Shown here piece by piece: positions 26,106 through 35,776 of a stretch of 64,000 nucleotides of DNA. Each line of letters begins with the position of its first letter. Position 1 is the first letter of the stretch. The position numbers and the translations under genes are program-made. The notes below the pieces were generated by a model that ran no database searches, was not told the DNA's origin, and was given only the letters and a program-made list of their open reading frames with translations. This DNA is from Alkalicoccus daliensis (lineage in GTDB: Bacteria; Bacillota; Bacilli; Bacillales; Salisediminibacteriaceae). The stretch covers positions 682,001-746,000 of the forward strand of contig NZ_FNIL01000001.1 of NCBI RefSeq assembly GCF_900103955.1. The letters run 5' to 3'.

Positions 26106-27020
26106 ATGCGTAAAAATCAGCTTGGATCTTCTGAACTTCAAGTTTCTGAAGTAGGATTTGGATGTATGTCACTTTCAGATGACCATCATGCAAATGAAGA
26201 AATTCTTCACCAGGCAGTCGATGGTGGAATTAATTATTTTGATACTGCAGATCTTTATCAGTTTGGCTTTAATGAAGAATCGGTCGGCAGAGCTTTAAAG
26301 GAAAAACGGAAAGATATCTATATTGCTACGAAAGGCGGTAATGAATGGGGAGAGGGTATTGACGGCTGGCGCTGGAACCCTTCTAAAAAATATATTAAAA
26401 ACGCCTGTAAAAATTCTTTGGATCGTCTGCAGACTGATTATATAGATCTCTATCAGCTGCACGGAGGAACAATAGATGATCCGTTGGACGAAACAATTGA
26501 AGCACTGGAAGAGTTGAAAAAAGAAGGGCTAATCCGCTATTACGGAACTTCTTCCATCCGGCCGAATGTGATCAAACGATTTTCTTCCTCTTCTGAAATA
26601 GTCAGCAATATGATGCAGTTCAGTATTCTTGACCGGCGACCGGAAGAATGGCTGTCACTTCTGGAAAATGCAGATATATCTGTAATAGCAAGGGGACCGG
26701 TTGCGAAAGGCCTTTTAACAGACAGCTATCAGAAAAAAATAACCAGCGAAGGCTATCTTGACTATACTGAGGATGAATTGAAACAAACGATTCATACGTT
26801 AAAAACTATTGCCTCAGACGCCGGCATGAAACTCAGTACACTGGCACTCAGGTACGTGCTGGATCAAAAAACTACAGCTACTGCTGTGCAGGGGGCTAGA
26901 ACAAAAGAACAGCTTCAATTAAATCTGGAGGCATCTGAAGTACCGTCTCTTTCTTCAGATATTATAGATGCTGTGAAGCAGGCTGCAAAGGCTTCAATTT
27001 ACGAAAATCACCGAGAGTAG
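26106..27020 (+). CDS. yqkF: Aldo/keto reductase, YqkF-like
   Basis: NADPH-dependent carbonyl reductase of the aldo/keto reductase family; natural substrate unknown. The catalytic tetrad is visible: D46 and Y51 in FDTADLYQ, K76 in TKGG, H119 in YQLHG. The C-terminal cofactor region includes VQGARTKEQL. Length 304 is close to B. subtilis YqkF, whose gene also neighbours nudF, so I use that symbol. It is transcribed divergently from nudF, with TAGGAGG before the ATG, and is followed by a terminator. Confidence 0.88.
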   Translation: MRKNQLGSSELQVSEVGFGCMSLSDDHHANEEILHQAVDGGINYFDTADLYQFGFNEESVGRALKEKRKDIYIATKGGNEWGEGIDGWRWNPSKKYIKNACKNSLDRLQTDYIDLYQLHGGTIDDPLDETIEALEELKKEGLIRYYGTSSIRPNVIKRFSSSSEIVSNMMQFSILDRRPEEWLSLLENADISVIARGPVAKGLLTDSYQKKITSEGYLDYTEDELKQTIHTLKTIASDAGMKLSTLALRYVLDQKTTATAVQGARTKEQLQLNLEASEVPSLSSDIIDAVKQAAKASIYENHRE

Positions 27021-27067
27021 TTTTATGTAATTTCTGCAAAACGATCCCCTGATTAAATAAGGGTTCA

Positions 27068-27096
27068 TCAGCGGTTCATATCATTTGAACCGCTGA
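27068..27096 (+). terminator. Terminator after the aldo/keto reductase gene
   Basis: TCAGCGGTTCA / TGAACCGCTGA 11-bp stem, 7-nt loop, then ATTTTTAC. Confidence 0.85.
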
Positions 27097-27116
27097 ATTT
27101 TTACCCAAAAAAGTTT

Positions 27117-27761
27117 TTATGTTCCTGCTTCATAGTTTTCTCTTATCTCCAGATAATTCTCTTCTAAAATGTCATAGCTTATATATCCCGGCCGATTCAT
27201 AACTACTCTGCCTTCCGGATCTATAATATAAGTGGACGGCATAACATAAACGTCATATAAATTTTCCATAATTCCTTCCTCGTCCAGCAAGGTGTAAAAG
27301 GGAATATCAAAATCTTCTACAAATTGGGATACAACCTCCGTATTCCGCTCTGTAGCGGTCATATTAACACCGATCATCTCTAAATTATCGTCTTCATAAT
27401 CATTATAAAATTTTACAAAATCCGGCATTTCATCTCTGCAGGGCGGACACCAAGTTGCCCACATATTTACTATCACGAAATTCCCTCTTAAATCTTTTAA
27501 CGCTATTTCCTCATCCTTGTGCAAGTCAGGCAGCTGAAACTCGCGAGCCATCATACCAGGCGTCACCCCAGTTTCATCGATTTGCTCAAAACTTATCATT
27601 TCATTTTCTTCAGGCTGAGCCCTTTCAATTCCCTGCTGGTTCATATAAGCATTCAGGGCTTCACTGTTTTCTGCAGTATCACCCTGCTGCTCTTGATATA
27701 TTACAAACACCCCTGCTGCGATTGCAGTTACTAGAAGCAGGATAGAAACAATTTTTTTCAA
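27117..27761 (-). CDS. Membrane-anchored TlpA/ResA-family thioredoxin-like protein
   Basis: Extracytoplasmic thiol-disulfide oxidoreductase; partner unknown. One N-terminal membrane anchor (about residues 4-22) is followed by an acidic linker and a thioredoxin domain with active site WATWCPPC and cis-Pro in VMPSTYIID. The TTG at 27761 is the best start, with AGAGGTG six bases upstream; the ATG-like call at 27770 is a GTG within that site. About 214 residues. It differs from the ResA at 4369 by its CPPC site and longer linker and may act as a YneN- or StoA-like protein. Convergent with the aldo/keto reductase gene. Confidence 0.85.
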   Translation of the reverse strand: MKKIVSILLLVTAIAAGVFVIYQEQQGDTAENSEALNAYMNQQGIERAQPEENEMISFEQIDETGVTPGMMAREFQLPDLHKDEEIALKDLRGNFVIVNMWATWCPPCRDEMPDFVKFYNDYEDDNLEMIGVNMTATERNTEVVSQFVEDFDIPFYTLLDEEGIMENLYDVYVMPSTYIIDPEGRVVMNRPGYISYDILEENYLEIRENYEAGT

Positions 27762-27941
27762 TAGAATCACCTCTTTACTATCTAAAACAAACTAAAATAA
27801 AACACATTAGTAAATTATACTTTAAATTGCAGTTTAACAATACACCAGAAGTGAATATGTAACAAAAATAACATATCAATCTTTTTAATATCCTGCTACA
27901 ATAAAACACGTATGAATTTTAAGGAGGAAAGGACGAATTTC

Positions 27942-28772
27942 ATGTCACTGATTGAAGCAATAATATTTGGTATTGTCCAAGGTATTACGGAGTTTCTGCC
28001 TATTTCAAGTACTGCACATATCGTTATCACCCAGCTTGTATTCGGTTATTCGTTTCCAGGACTGTCTTTTGAAATATTTTTACATATAGCATCTGTATTA
28101 GCAGTTACTATTTATTTTTGGAAGGATCTCCAAAAAGTATTTGTTGGATTTTTTCGTTTTATTTCCAGGAGGTCCTCCTCTGATAAGCCAATGTTCTTTT
28201 TCGGTATCTACATTTTAACAGCTACTTTCATTACAGGAATACTAGGATTTTTCCTCTCAGATTTTATGGGAGATGCAATTAAAACACCTGGCATTATTGC
28301 AGCTGCTTTAACACTGACAGGATTTGCTCTCATTTTTATTGAGAGATTTCATCGGACCGGGCCGAAAACCGAAGCTACTATGACAGCAAAAGATTCTGTA
28401 ATTATTGGTTTAGGACAGACGCTTGCAGTCTTTCCTGGTATCTCTCGTTCTGGAGCTACATTGGTTGTTTCTCTGTTGTGCGGCTTAAACCGTGAAACTG
28501 CAGTACGTTACTCTTTTCTTCTTGCGATCCCTGTTATTTTAGGGTCGACAGTTCTTGGAGTCAGAGATTTCACTCCTGAAATGGTTGAATACATTGGAGT
28601 ACTTAATTTAATAGTTTCCTTTATTATTACTTTTATATTTTCAATTTTGGGGATTATCTGGCTGATTGACTTCTTGAAAAAAAGTAAGCTTATCTATTTT
28701 GCCATTTACTGCTTTGCGTTGGCTGCTTTTGTGTTATTTTATATTGATCCGAATACTGTCATGGATATTTAA
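27942..28772 (+). CDS. uppP: Undecaprenyl-diphosphatase UppP (BacA)
   Basis: Membrane phosphatase recycling undecaprenyl pyrophosphate to the monophosphate lipid carrier for cell-wall synthesis; overproduction gives bacitracin resistance. The 276-residue multi-pass protein has the catalytic motif GIVQGITEFLPISSTAH and the second motif PGISRSGATL. I chose the ATG at 27942, with AAAGGA 8 bases upstream; an ATG at 27912 lies before the ribosome sites. A TGCTACAAT extended -10 sits about 50 bases upstream. Confidence 0.95.
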   Translation: MSLIEAIIFGIVQGITEFLPISSTAHIVITQLVFGYSFPGLSFEIFLHIASVLAVTIYFWKDLQKVFVGFFRFISRRSSSDKPMFFFGIYILTATFITGILGFFLSDFMGDAIKTPGIIAAALTLTGFALIFIERFHRTGPKTEATMTAKDSVIIGLGQTLAVFPGISRSGATLVVSLLCGLNRETAVRYSFLLAIPVILGSTVLGVRDFTPEMVEYIGVLNLIVSFIITFIFSILGIIWLIDFLKKSKLIYFAIYCFALAAFVLFYIDPNTVMDI

Positions 28773-28811
28773 AAAAAAGCCCTTTTCTCACTAAGAGAAA
28801 AGGGCTTTTTT
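28773..28811. terminator. Bidirectional terminator between uppP and the EIIA gene
   Basis: Perfect 17-bp stem, core arm GCCCTTTTCTC, loop ACTAA, A- and T-runs on both flanks. Confidence 0.93.
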
Positions 28812-28819
28812 ATGCAAGT

Positions 28820-29344
28820 TTACTGTTTCGTAGTAATTGTTAAAATTGTGGTTTCACCTGCAGTTACCTGCTGGCCTTCGACTTTATCTATGGTAGAAAC
28901 TATATCGCCATTTGTTACAATTACCGGGGTAATCGTACTTTCGGCTTTTTCATTTACCATATCCATATCAAACTCAATCAGCTTATCCCCAACAGCTACT
29001 CTGTCTCCTTCTTTCACGAAAGCTTTAAAACCTTCTCCCTGCATATTTACCGTTTCTATGCCGATATGAAGAAGGATCTCCACCCCGTTGACCGTTTTAA
29101 TTCCAACAGCATGCTTTGTAGGAAATAACTGCATTACTTCTCCTGTAATAGGTGCAACAATTGTGCCGGAAGTAGGTTTCACTGCCACTCCATCCCCCAT
29201 CATCTTTTCGGCAAATGTAGGATCCGGAACCTCTGAAAGAGGTACAACCTCTCCATTTACAGGACTCACTAATATATCTTTTCCATCAGCTTCAGGCATT
29301 TCTACATCTTGTTTTTTTTCCTTGCCAAATAATTTTTTAAACAT
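28820..29344 (-). CDS. crr: PTS glucose-type enzyme IIA (Crr-like)
   Basis: Phosphocarrier of the phosphotransferase system, passing phosphate from HPr to a sugar-specific IIB domain. The 174-residue soluble protein has an amphipathic start (MFKKLFGKEKK) and the EIIA-Glc domain. H79 in PTKHAVGIK and H93 in EILLHIGIETV form the two-histidine active site, the latter being the phosphoacceptor. No IIB or IIC gene is adjacent, so it may serve a transporter encoded elsewhere, as for the stand-alone EIIA YpqE of B. subtilis. Confidence 0.92.
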   Translation of the reverse strand: MFKKLFGKEKKQDVEMPEADGKDILVSPVNGEVVPLSEVPDPTFAEKMMGDGVAVKPTSGTIVAPITGEVMQLFPTKHAVGIKTVNGVEILLHIGIETVNMQGEGFKAFVKEGDRVAVGDKLIEFDMDMVNEKAESTITPVIVTNGDIVSTIDKVEGQQVTAGETTILTITTKQ

Positions 29345-29464
29345 AATAATCTCCTTTCTCTTACTGCGTTATAAAATACATTATACTTTTAAATTTTTGT
29401 GGATTTTCAGCATGGCAGGCTGCACTCTTAGTCGTGCTAGGAATACTTTTCCCTTGAAAAAAAT

Positions 29465-30340
29465 TTATAAACTTTTCTTTTCAGGAACGAGGACCTTCTC
29501 GATTACTTTTGCCACGCCAGATTCGTTATTGCTGCTTGTAAGACTTCCTGCCGCTTCTTTTACGCTTTCCACTGCGTTTTCCATTGCTGCAGAAAAAGCA
29601 GCTTCCTGAAACATTGATAAATCATTTTCATTATCTCCAATTGCCAAAGTATAGGCAATATCAATATTATAATGATCTGCCAATGTCCGGAGTCCCCTTC
29701 CTTTTGTCGCTTTTTCATAATTAATTTCCAAGTTTTCCATTGCAGAAGAAGTGATAATTAATGGCAGATCAGCGAGCTCGTATCTAACTTTGTTTCTTAC
29801 AGTCAATTCTGCTGAAAAAGCTAGTATTTTGAGAATTCTTGTTCTTTCTTCAAGGAGCGCCTGAAAACTATCAATAACTTTAATTGCTCCTTCTTCAAAA
29901 CGCTGTTCTGCTAAATAATGGGCTTCTTCTAAAGTATATTGCGACCCTTTCCCTGTTAAAACATCTATCACAAGATTTAAACCTTGCTGTTTATTAACTG
30001 TAAATGCTCCTTTATTCGTATACACTTCATAATAAACATTCTGATTTTCCAACTCTTCAGTAATAGTCCTGAATAAAGTTTCTTCAATCCCTTTTTCGGC
30101 CAGCAGTTCCCCATCCTCCAGATAGACTTCAGCCCCGTTGGTACCGATAATAGGCAAGCTTAATCCGGCTTTCTTTAGTGGATGTGAAGCTTCTGCATAA
30201 TCTCTTCCTGTCGCAGCACACACAATGATTCCCGCTCGCTGTGCCGCTTTAATCATTTGAATATTTTCTTCAGAAATTTCTCTTCTGCTGTTTAACAAAG
30301 TGCCGTCCATATCAGTTGCAATTAATTTTACTGAGTTCAT
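29465..30340 (-). CDS. Cof-type HAD-superfamily phosphatase
   Basis: HAD phosphatase of the Cof/YkrA group acting on small phosphorylated metabolites; exact substrate unknown. The 291-residue sequence has motif I DMDGTLLNS (nucleophile and acid/base Asp), motif II ATGR, a C2-type cap, and motif IV GDNENDLSMF. GAAGGAGA precedes the ATG. It is 11 bases downstream of an SDR gene on the same strand, with which it may be co-transcribed. Confidence 0.9.
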   Translation of the reverse strand: MNSVKLIATDMDGTLLNSRREISEENIQMIKAAQRAGIIVCAATGRDYAEASHPLKKAGLSLPIIGTNGAEVYLEDGELLAEKGIEETLFRTITEELENQNVYYEVYTNKGAFTVNKQQGLNLVIDVLTGKGSQYTLEEAHYLAEQRFEEGAIKVIDSFQALLEERTRILKILAFSAELTVRNKVRYELADLPLIITSSAMENLEINYEKATKGRGLRTLADHYNIDIAYTLAIGDNENDLSMFQEAAFSAAMENAVESVKEAAGSLTSSNNESGVAKVIEKVLVPEKKSL

Positions 30341-30351
30341 TAATTTCTCCT

Positions 30352-31059
30352 TCAGTCATACCTCATATTTTTTGTCATCCCGCCATCTAATTGAATATCT
30401 TCACCATTTAAAAAAGCATTTTCTTTTTGCGCTATAAACATACATAACGAAGCTACATCTTCCGGTCTGCCAACTCTTTTCGACCAGTGCATATCATGAT
30501 AATAATCATCTAATGGCTCTTCTGTTGTATGGATCCACCCGGGGCTTATTGCATTTACCGTGATCTTCTTTGCAGCAAGACTTGCAGCCAGCGCATGCGT
30601 TAGTGCTGTGATACCGCCTTTGGAAGCTGCGTATGCTTCACTTCCCGGTTCTGACATTGCTGCTCTTGTGGAAGCTATATTAATTATAGCCCCATTATTC
30701 ATTATTTTAGAGGCATATTTACTCATAAGCATCACGCTTCTCAGGTTTGAGTTAATCACGTGATCCCACTCTTCGATCGTAAGTTCATCAAAATTTCTAA
30801 ATGCTGAAATTCCTGCGTTATTAATTAACACATCAATTTGAGAAGCATGTTCAGAAATGTCAGAAAAAGTACGGTTGATTTGTTCAGGTACTGCGAGGTC
30901 CGCCTGAATAAAAAAAGCATTAGTTCCTAATGCAGCAGCAGTTTTTTCTCCTGCTGCATCTTTATCTACAAGAAAAACTCTATCTTCGTTTTCCACAAAT
31001 CTTCTTGCTATACTTTTTCCTATTCCATTCGCCGCTCCCGTTACAATAACATTTCTCAT
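30352..31059 (-). CDS. Short-chain dehydrogenase/reductase
   Basis: Classical SDR of 235 residues; substrate unknown. Motifs are TGAANGIGKS (cofactor), NNAGIS, and catalytic YAASK after the INIAS serine region. The C-terminal QLDGGMT tail is typical. I chose the ATG at 31059, preceded by GGAGG at six bases, rather than the in-frame ATG at 31101. Pairs with the HAD phosphatase gene. It lies upstream of and divergent from the carotenoid plus-strand arm, but nothing ties it to that pathway. Confidence 0.88.
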   Translation of the reverse strand: MRNVIVTGAANGIGKSIARRFVENEDRVFLVDKDAAGEKTAAALGTNAFFIQADLAVPEQINRTFSDISEHASQIDVLINNAGISAFRNFDELTIEEWDHVINSNLRSVMLMSKYASKIMNNGAIINIASTRAAMSEPGSEAYAASKGGITALTHALAASLAAKKITVNAISPGWIHTTEEPLDDYYHDMHWSKRVGRPEDVASLCMFIAQKENAFLNGEDIQLDGGMTKNMRYD

Positions 31060-31337
31060 TATTAACCTCCTGCTTTCCACACTTAATAAAGCACGCTTCA
31101 CTCGCTTTAAAAAATTCTGTTAGGTATAATTAATTCAAGATCCATAAAAAGATTCTTATTAAAATCTAATGATGGCAAACTCTAATAAGTTTATCAAGTA
31201 AATTGAACAGCCCCAAACATAAATTGCTCAGCAGCGTGGCTGGAAAAAAGAATACTGCTGAAACTGTATGACAAAAAACCTTCATAGGGAAATTAATCTA
31301 TTTCATTTAATATTTTACTTTAGAAGAGGGATACATT

Positions 31338-32120
31338 ATGCCAGCGAAATTCGACCTTTATATTTACAGATTTTTTCTTGTATGGTATGCAATAGGCGTA
31401 GTCCTGTTGACATTTGACCTTGTACCACCGTGGCTGGAATGGGCAAATGTAGTTTTCCTGGTCACATCCGGTTTTCTTGGAATGATTTATTTTTACCGCA
31501 GCCAGTCCCGCATTCTCGGTATAATGGTTGTTATTTTCATTTTTGTGCTCTCTATTGCTATCGAAAGTTTCGGGGTACATACAGGATTATTTTTTGGAGA
31601 GTACAGTTATCAGGCTGATTTCGGTCCAAAAGTGATAGGGGTCCCGGTTACTATTGGGTTTGCCTGGGTTATGGTGATCGCCACTTCCCACGTACTTGCT
31701 GCTCCTTTAGTTAATATTGTCCACCATTTCAGCAGGATTATTTATTCTGTTTATGGAGCTTTCATTGCTGTTTCCCTGGATTTGATCCTTGACCCGGTAG
31801 CGTTTGAAGTAAAACAGTACTGGGTTTGGCACGAAGGTGGATTTTATTATGATATTCCATTCAGTAATTTCTTAGGCTGGTTTATTCTTTCTTTTGTCCT
31901 GCACTTTATTATTTCACTTGTATTTTTCCGCAGAGGAGAATGGAGAAATTTACAGCACTCTTTCTGGAAAGAAAAAATGTTATATCTGTACGGAATGATG
32001 GTAGTCATGTTTGTGATTATTGCAGCAGTAAATGGTCTTATACTCGCTCCTGTAATCGTAATATTTCTAACTGCTGTATTTTATGTTATTTATAATAAAT
32101 TACAAAGGAAGTATAGATAA
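31338..32120 (+). CDS. Carotenoid biosynthesis protein, DUF422/CruF-like hydratase
   Basis: Integral membrane protein of about 260 residues with seven or so membrane segments. Features of the DUF422 family are visible: ESFGVHTGLFFGEY near residue 76, GVPVTIGFAW, and LDLILDPVAFEVKQYWVW with the paired acidic residues. Family members such as CruF add water across the terminal double bond of acyclic carotenoids, giving a tertiary hydroxyl that can be glycosylated. First gene of a four-gene plus-strand run with overlapping junctions, which strongly suggests carotenoid modification. Hydratase activity on a C30 substrate is inferred. AGAGGG precedes the ATG. Confidence 0.85.
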   Translation: MPAKFDLYIYRFFLVWYAIGVVLLTFDLVPPWLEWANVVFLVTSGFLGMIYFYRSQSRILGIMVVIFIFVLSIAIESFGVHTGLFFGEYSYQADFGPKVIGVPVTIGFAWVMVIATSHVLAAPLVNIVHHFSRIIYSVYGAFIAVSLDLILDPVAFEVKQYWVWHEGGFYYDIPFSNFLGWFILSFVLHFIISLVFFRRGEWRNLQHSFWKEKMLYLYGMMVVMFVIIAAVNGLILAPVIVIFLTAVFYVIYNKLQRKYR

Positions 32121-32839
32121 TGATACAGGCTTCAGATAATGAAACTTTTAAACTTATTTTCCATAATTATAATAAGCATCTGATCCGCCGTAATTTTCAC
32201 GGAATTTATTTAACAAAGAACTCTAATCCCCTTCCTGCCAAGGGGTCCATAGTCCTTATAAATCACAGCTCGTGGTGGGATCCATTAATTTTATTCTATT
32301 TAAATCAAAGTATCTGGAAAAAAAATGCGCTTGCGATGATGAGTGAAGATGGATTGGCCAGATTTCCTTTTTTTAAAAAAATAGGGGCGTTTTCCATTAA
32401 TCCCAATTCTCCCCGCTCTATAGTAGAATCACTTGATTACGCCGCAGCACAGCTTCGGGCAGGAAAGCATATTTTTCTTTTTCCGCAGGGCAATGAATTT
32501 CCTCTTGATAAAAGACCCTTGCAATTTTTTTCCGGGGCGGGCCATTTGAAATACCAGGTGCCTACTGCCCCTGTAATACCAATCTCCTTTTATCACGGAC
32601 TTTTTCATCATTCCAAACCTGAATGGTTCATTCATATTGGAGCCCCGGTTTCCGGAGCCCCTTCATGGAACCGAAAAAAATGGACGAAACAAATGGAAGA
32701 TTATCATACGCAGGAGTTAAATTATCTTCGTGAGGATATAATTCAAGAAAATGATAATTTCGTTCCACTTCTTTCCGGATATCAGGATATCAGTACTCAT
32801 TGGGAAAGGTTAAAAAGAAAGGCAGGCATATTGAAATGA
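32120..32839 (+). CDS. PlsC-like acyltransferase, probably acylating a carotenoid glycoside
   Basis: Member of the lysophosphatidate acyltransferase fold. Motif I is NHSSWWD (H49 and D54, the catalytic HX4D), and motif III is FPQGNEF at 121-127, a variant of FPEGTR. The 239-residue protein lacks an obvious membrane anchor. It starts within the stop of the hydratase gene (TAATG) and ends overlapping the glycosyltransferase gene (ATGA), so the three are translationally coupled. In staphyloxanthin synthesis the glucose is acylated by CrtO, a different family; a PlsC-like enzyme in the same pathway role is the likely reading here. Confidence 0.85.
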   Translation: MIQASDNETFKLIFHNYNKHLIRRNFHGIYLTKNSNPLPAKGSIVLINHSSWWDPLILFYLNQSIWKKNALAMMSEDGLARFPFFKKIGAFSINPNSPRSIVESLDYAAAQLRAGKHIFLFPQGNEFPLDKRPLQFFSGAGHLKYQVPTAPVIPISFYHGLFHHSKPEWFIHIGAPVSGAPSWNRKKWTKQMEDYHTQELNYLREDIIQENDNFVPLLSGYQDISTHWERLKRKAGILK

Positions 32840-33936
32840 CTTTCTACCTCACCTTATTAGCTCTGCTTTTCGTGTGGACAATTTTTAATACCATCTCTCT
32901 GCCAGGTATGAAAAATCAGTTTATGCCTCAAACAGATGCGCCCCTGGTATCTGTACTCATTCCTTTAAGAGACGAAGAAAGAAATATTCCTGCTTTAATA
33001 AATTCCTTAAAAAATTTAAGTTATAACAATGTTGAATTTATATTTTTAAATGATAATTCCACTGATAATACTGATGCCTTACTAAAAGAATATATTGACG
33101 GCGATGCACGGATGAAAATAATTTCCGGGAAGAAACTGCCTGAGGGATGGGTTGGAAAAGTACACGCATGTTATCAGCTGGCTCAGTATGGCAGAGGGGA
33201 GTTTTTCCTGTTTTTAGATGCTGATGTAAGAGTAGATCCGATGGTAATTCAACGTTCTCTGGCCCTTTTCAAGAAAGGGACGGGGCTTATTACTGGTTTT
33301 CCTCACATTCCCTTAAAAAGCTTTCTCGGTCACCTGCTGGTTCCTATGCAGCACTTTTTTGTTTATGTCCATCTTCCTGTACTGCTCGCAAATAAAACGC
33401 TCTGGTCTAAAGCAACAGCTGCACATGGAGCATTTATGATGTTCCGTGCAGAAGCATATCACGCTATTGACGGACACAAGTCAGTAAAAAACTCACTCAC
33501 TGAGGATATACATATTGCGAAAGAACTTAAGAAACACGGCTGGTACGTAAGTCTTGTAAATAATACAAACTTTGTTTCCTGCTATATGTATGAAACAAAT
33601 AAAGAAGTATGGCACGGTTTTGCTAAAAATTTCTTCCCTGGACTGGGAAGAAGTCTTACAGCAGCCTTTGGTTTAACTGTAGTTTATATGGGGCTGTTTA
33701 TTCTGCCGGCATTGATTGCTTTTATGGGTATCCTTTCTTTGAATCTTGTTTATTTTCTGCCCCTTCTGTTAACTTTCTCCATAAAACTAACGGTAGATGT
33801 GTTCTCAAATCAGAAACTTTACTTATTTCTGCTGTTTCCTCTTTCAGCTGCTGCAATGCTTGCAATGCTCGCTTATTCTGCCTATTTAGGTATTTCGAGA
33901 AAAGGTTTCGACTGGAAAGGAAGGAAGTATCAATGA
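32836..33936 (+). CDS. crtQ: Family 2 glycosyltransferase, CrtQ-like
   Basis: GT2 enzyme likely transferring a hexose from a nucleotide sugar to a carotenoid carboxyl or hydroxyl group. The 366-residue protein has an N-terminal membrane segment, a GT-A catalytic domain with SVLIPLRDEERN, NDNSTDNT and the metal-binding DAD at 128-130, then two or three C-terminal membrane segments. Its architecture matches 4,4'-diaponeurosporenoate glycosyltransferase CrtQ. The ATG at 32836 overlaps the acyltransferase stop; the alternative start 36 bases earlier lies inside that gene. The 3' end overlaps the next oxidase gene by four bases. Confidence 0.88.
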   Translation: MTFYLTLLALLFVWTIFNTISLPGMKNQFMPQTDAPLVSVLIPLRDEERNIPALINSLKNLSYNNVEFIFLNDNSTDNTDALLKEYIDGDARMKIISGKKLPEGWVGKVHACYQLAQYGRGEFFLFLDADVRVDPMVIQRSLALFKKGTGLITGFPHIPLKSFLGHLLVPMQHFFVYVHLPVLLANKTLWSKATAAHGAFMMFRAEAYHAIDGHKSVKNSLTEDIHIAKELKKHGWYVSLVNNTNFVSCYMYETNKEVWHGFAKNFFPGLGRSLTAAFGLTVVYMGLFILPALIAFMGILSLNLVYFLPLLLTFSIKLTVDVFSNQKLYLFLLFPLSAAAMLAMLAYSAYLGISRKGFDWKGRKYQ

Positions 33937-35399
33937 ATATTAAGCGTGCAGTAATAATTGGTGCAGGACTAGGAGGGCTCGCTGCGGCTATTACCCTTCA
34001 AAATAAAGGCTTTCAAACCACACTGATCGAAAAAAATAATCACACTGGAGGCAAACTGCATGAAGTTTGTTTAGGGTCTGCAAGCTTTGACTTTGGTCCG
34101 AATACAATTACAATGCCTCAAGTATTTAATGAGGTGGTAAGGCAGACCGGGGAAGAACCTGAAAATTTTTTCCAATTTCAAAAATTAACGAATCATACTA
34201 CAAACTCTTTTAAAGACGGCTCTTCTTTTATGTTTTCATCTGATAACGAAAGAATGAAAGAAGAATTATTGTCTTTAGATGGGTATGCAGCGGATCACTT
34301 CTCCTCCTATTTAAAAGAAGTGAAAAAGCTTCATGACCTGGCACAGAATTACTTTCTGCGCAGAACTTTTAAAAGCTGGAAAGATTACTTATCCCTTCCC
34401 TTAACAAAAGGTCTTATTTCTTCCCGCCCACTGGAAACTCTGGATCATTTTCACCGGCGTTATTTTAAGGATGAACGTGTCATTTCTGCTTTTAACAGAT
34501 ACGCGACATACATCGGTTCCTCTCCTTATTCATCCCCTGCGACCTTCGGATTAATTGGTTATCTGGAACTGGGGCAAGGAGTGTTTTACACGAAAGGAGG
34601 AAACCATAAAATTGCTGAGGGACTTGAAAAGCTGGCTTTAAAAATAGGCGTAGATATCAGAACTGCTGAAGAAGCACAAGAAATAGCTGTATCCAAAAAA
34701 ACAGCAACACTTGTAGTTACTGATAAAAGCAGCTATGAAGCAGATGTTGTGGTTTTAAACGGAGATCTGCTTACTCAATATCCGCGGCTCATAAAAGAAA
34801 CAGACCGTCCTTCTTTATCGGACAAAAAAATCGATCATTTTGAGCCATCTGTGTCTGCTTCAGTAATGCTCGCAGCCACTAATAAAAGCTTTCCGCTGAA
34901 CCATCATCATGTTTTTTTCGGAGAAGATCCGCGCAAAGAATTCACGAATATATTTGAAAAGGGCTTATTCTCTGATGATCCAACGATTTATATATGTACA
35001 TCAGCAAAAACAGAGCCTGCACGTTCCCCTGAAGGAGATAATTTATTTATACTTGTGAATGCTCCTCCTCTTCATAAGAAAGATGCTTCTCCTTCGTTAA
35101 AAGAAGAAATTATATTCAATGTCTTAAAAAAGCATAAAATAGATATCTCCCCTTATCTCGAAGCAAAAAAAATGATACATCCAGAAGATATAAAAAATAA
35201 ATTTCATGCTTTTCGCGGAGCGCTTTACGGTCTTTCTTCCAATGACCGTAAAAACACATTCCTCCGTCCGTATAACCGTTCAGCAGATATTAATAATTTA
35301 TATTTTACAGGAGGAAGCACTCACCCGGGAGGCGGCTCTCCAATGGTTACTTTAAGCGGATTGAATGTTGGGAACCTTATCAGTAAAATCCACGGTTAA
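33933..35399 (+). CDS. crtP: CrtP-like (CrtN-family) carotenoid oxidase/desaturase
   Basis: FAD-dependent amine-oxidase-fold enzyme of 488 residues. It has the dinucleotide motif GAGLGGLAAA, the DFGPNTITMP segment, and a C-terminal FAD-binding region with YFTGGSTHPGGGSPMV. The RGALYG and PMVTLSG features resemble CrtP (diaponeurosporene oxidase) more than CrtN. CrtD-type hydroxycarotenoid 3,4-desaturases share some of them, so either terminal-methyl oxidation or 3,4-desaturation is possible. Last gene of the plus-strand carotenoid run, before a strong terminator. Confidence 0.85.
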   Translation: MNIKRAVIIGAGLGGLAAAITLQNKGFQTTLIEKNNHTGGKLHEVCLGSASFDFGPNTITMPQVFNEVVRQTGEEPENFFQFQKLTNHTTNSFKDGSSFMFSSDNERMKEELLSLDGYAADHFSSYLKEVKKLHDLAQNYFLRRTFKSWKDYLSLPLTKGLISSRPLETLDHFHRRYFKDERVISAFNRYATYIGSSPYSSPATFGLIGYLELGQGVFYTKGGNHKIAEGLEKLALKIGVDIRTAEEAQEIAVSKKTATLVVTDKSSYEADVVVLNGDLLTQYPRLIKETDRPSLSDKKIDHFEPSVSASVMLAATNKSFPLNHHHVFFGEDPRKEFTNIFEKGLFSDDPTIYICTSAKTEPARSPEGDNLFILVNAPPLHKKDASPSLKEEIIFNVLKKHKIDISPYLEAKKMIHPEDIKNKFHAFRGALYGLSSNDRKNTFLRPYNRSADINNLYFTGGSTHPGGGSPMVTLSGLNVGNLISKIHG

Positions 35400-35776
35400 A
35401 TGTGCAACATAAAAAAATAATACAGGAAGGATTTTGTTGTTTGGGGGCTCCACTGCTTATCAGCTTGTGTTCCCGAGGTGAGCGTAAGAGTTTTTATCCT
35501 ATTAAAACCCCTATAAAAAGGGCGGCGAATGATCTGTTAGATCATTCGCCGCCCTTTTTGCAAGATAAAGAGTTCCCTCCGCGTTTCAAACTTACGCCAC
35601 TATCATTGCAGCGTTTCTTTTTTACGCAGGCTTTCTGAACATCGCCCAGTCTTTATTTTGTTAATAAAAAAGCTTGTAATAGAAACAATTTTTTTCTTTT
35701 GATTTACACAGGGAAGAACGAATCGGAAACCAGCGGACGCCTGCGGAAAAGAGTAACTGCCATTAAGATTTGATAT
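35400..35776. other. Spacer between the two carotenoid arms
   Basis: Contains a strong terminator (35515-35559) and no believable gene. Around 35720-35755 a short segment (CAGCGGACGCCTGCGGAAAAG) faintly recalls dispersed GC-rich repeats of halophilic bacilli, but too little remains to call it. Confidence 0.5.
35515..35559. terminator. Bidirectional terminator between the carotenoid arms
   Basis: A perfect 21-bp stem with a GTT loop (core GGGCGGCGAATGATCT), flanked by A5 and T5. It can stop transcription from both convergent operons. Confidence 0.95.

Noticed and set aside
35720-35760. Fragment of a dispersed GC-rich repeat
   Set aside because: Only about 20 bases show any likeness and no second copy is visible in the window.
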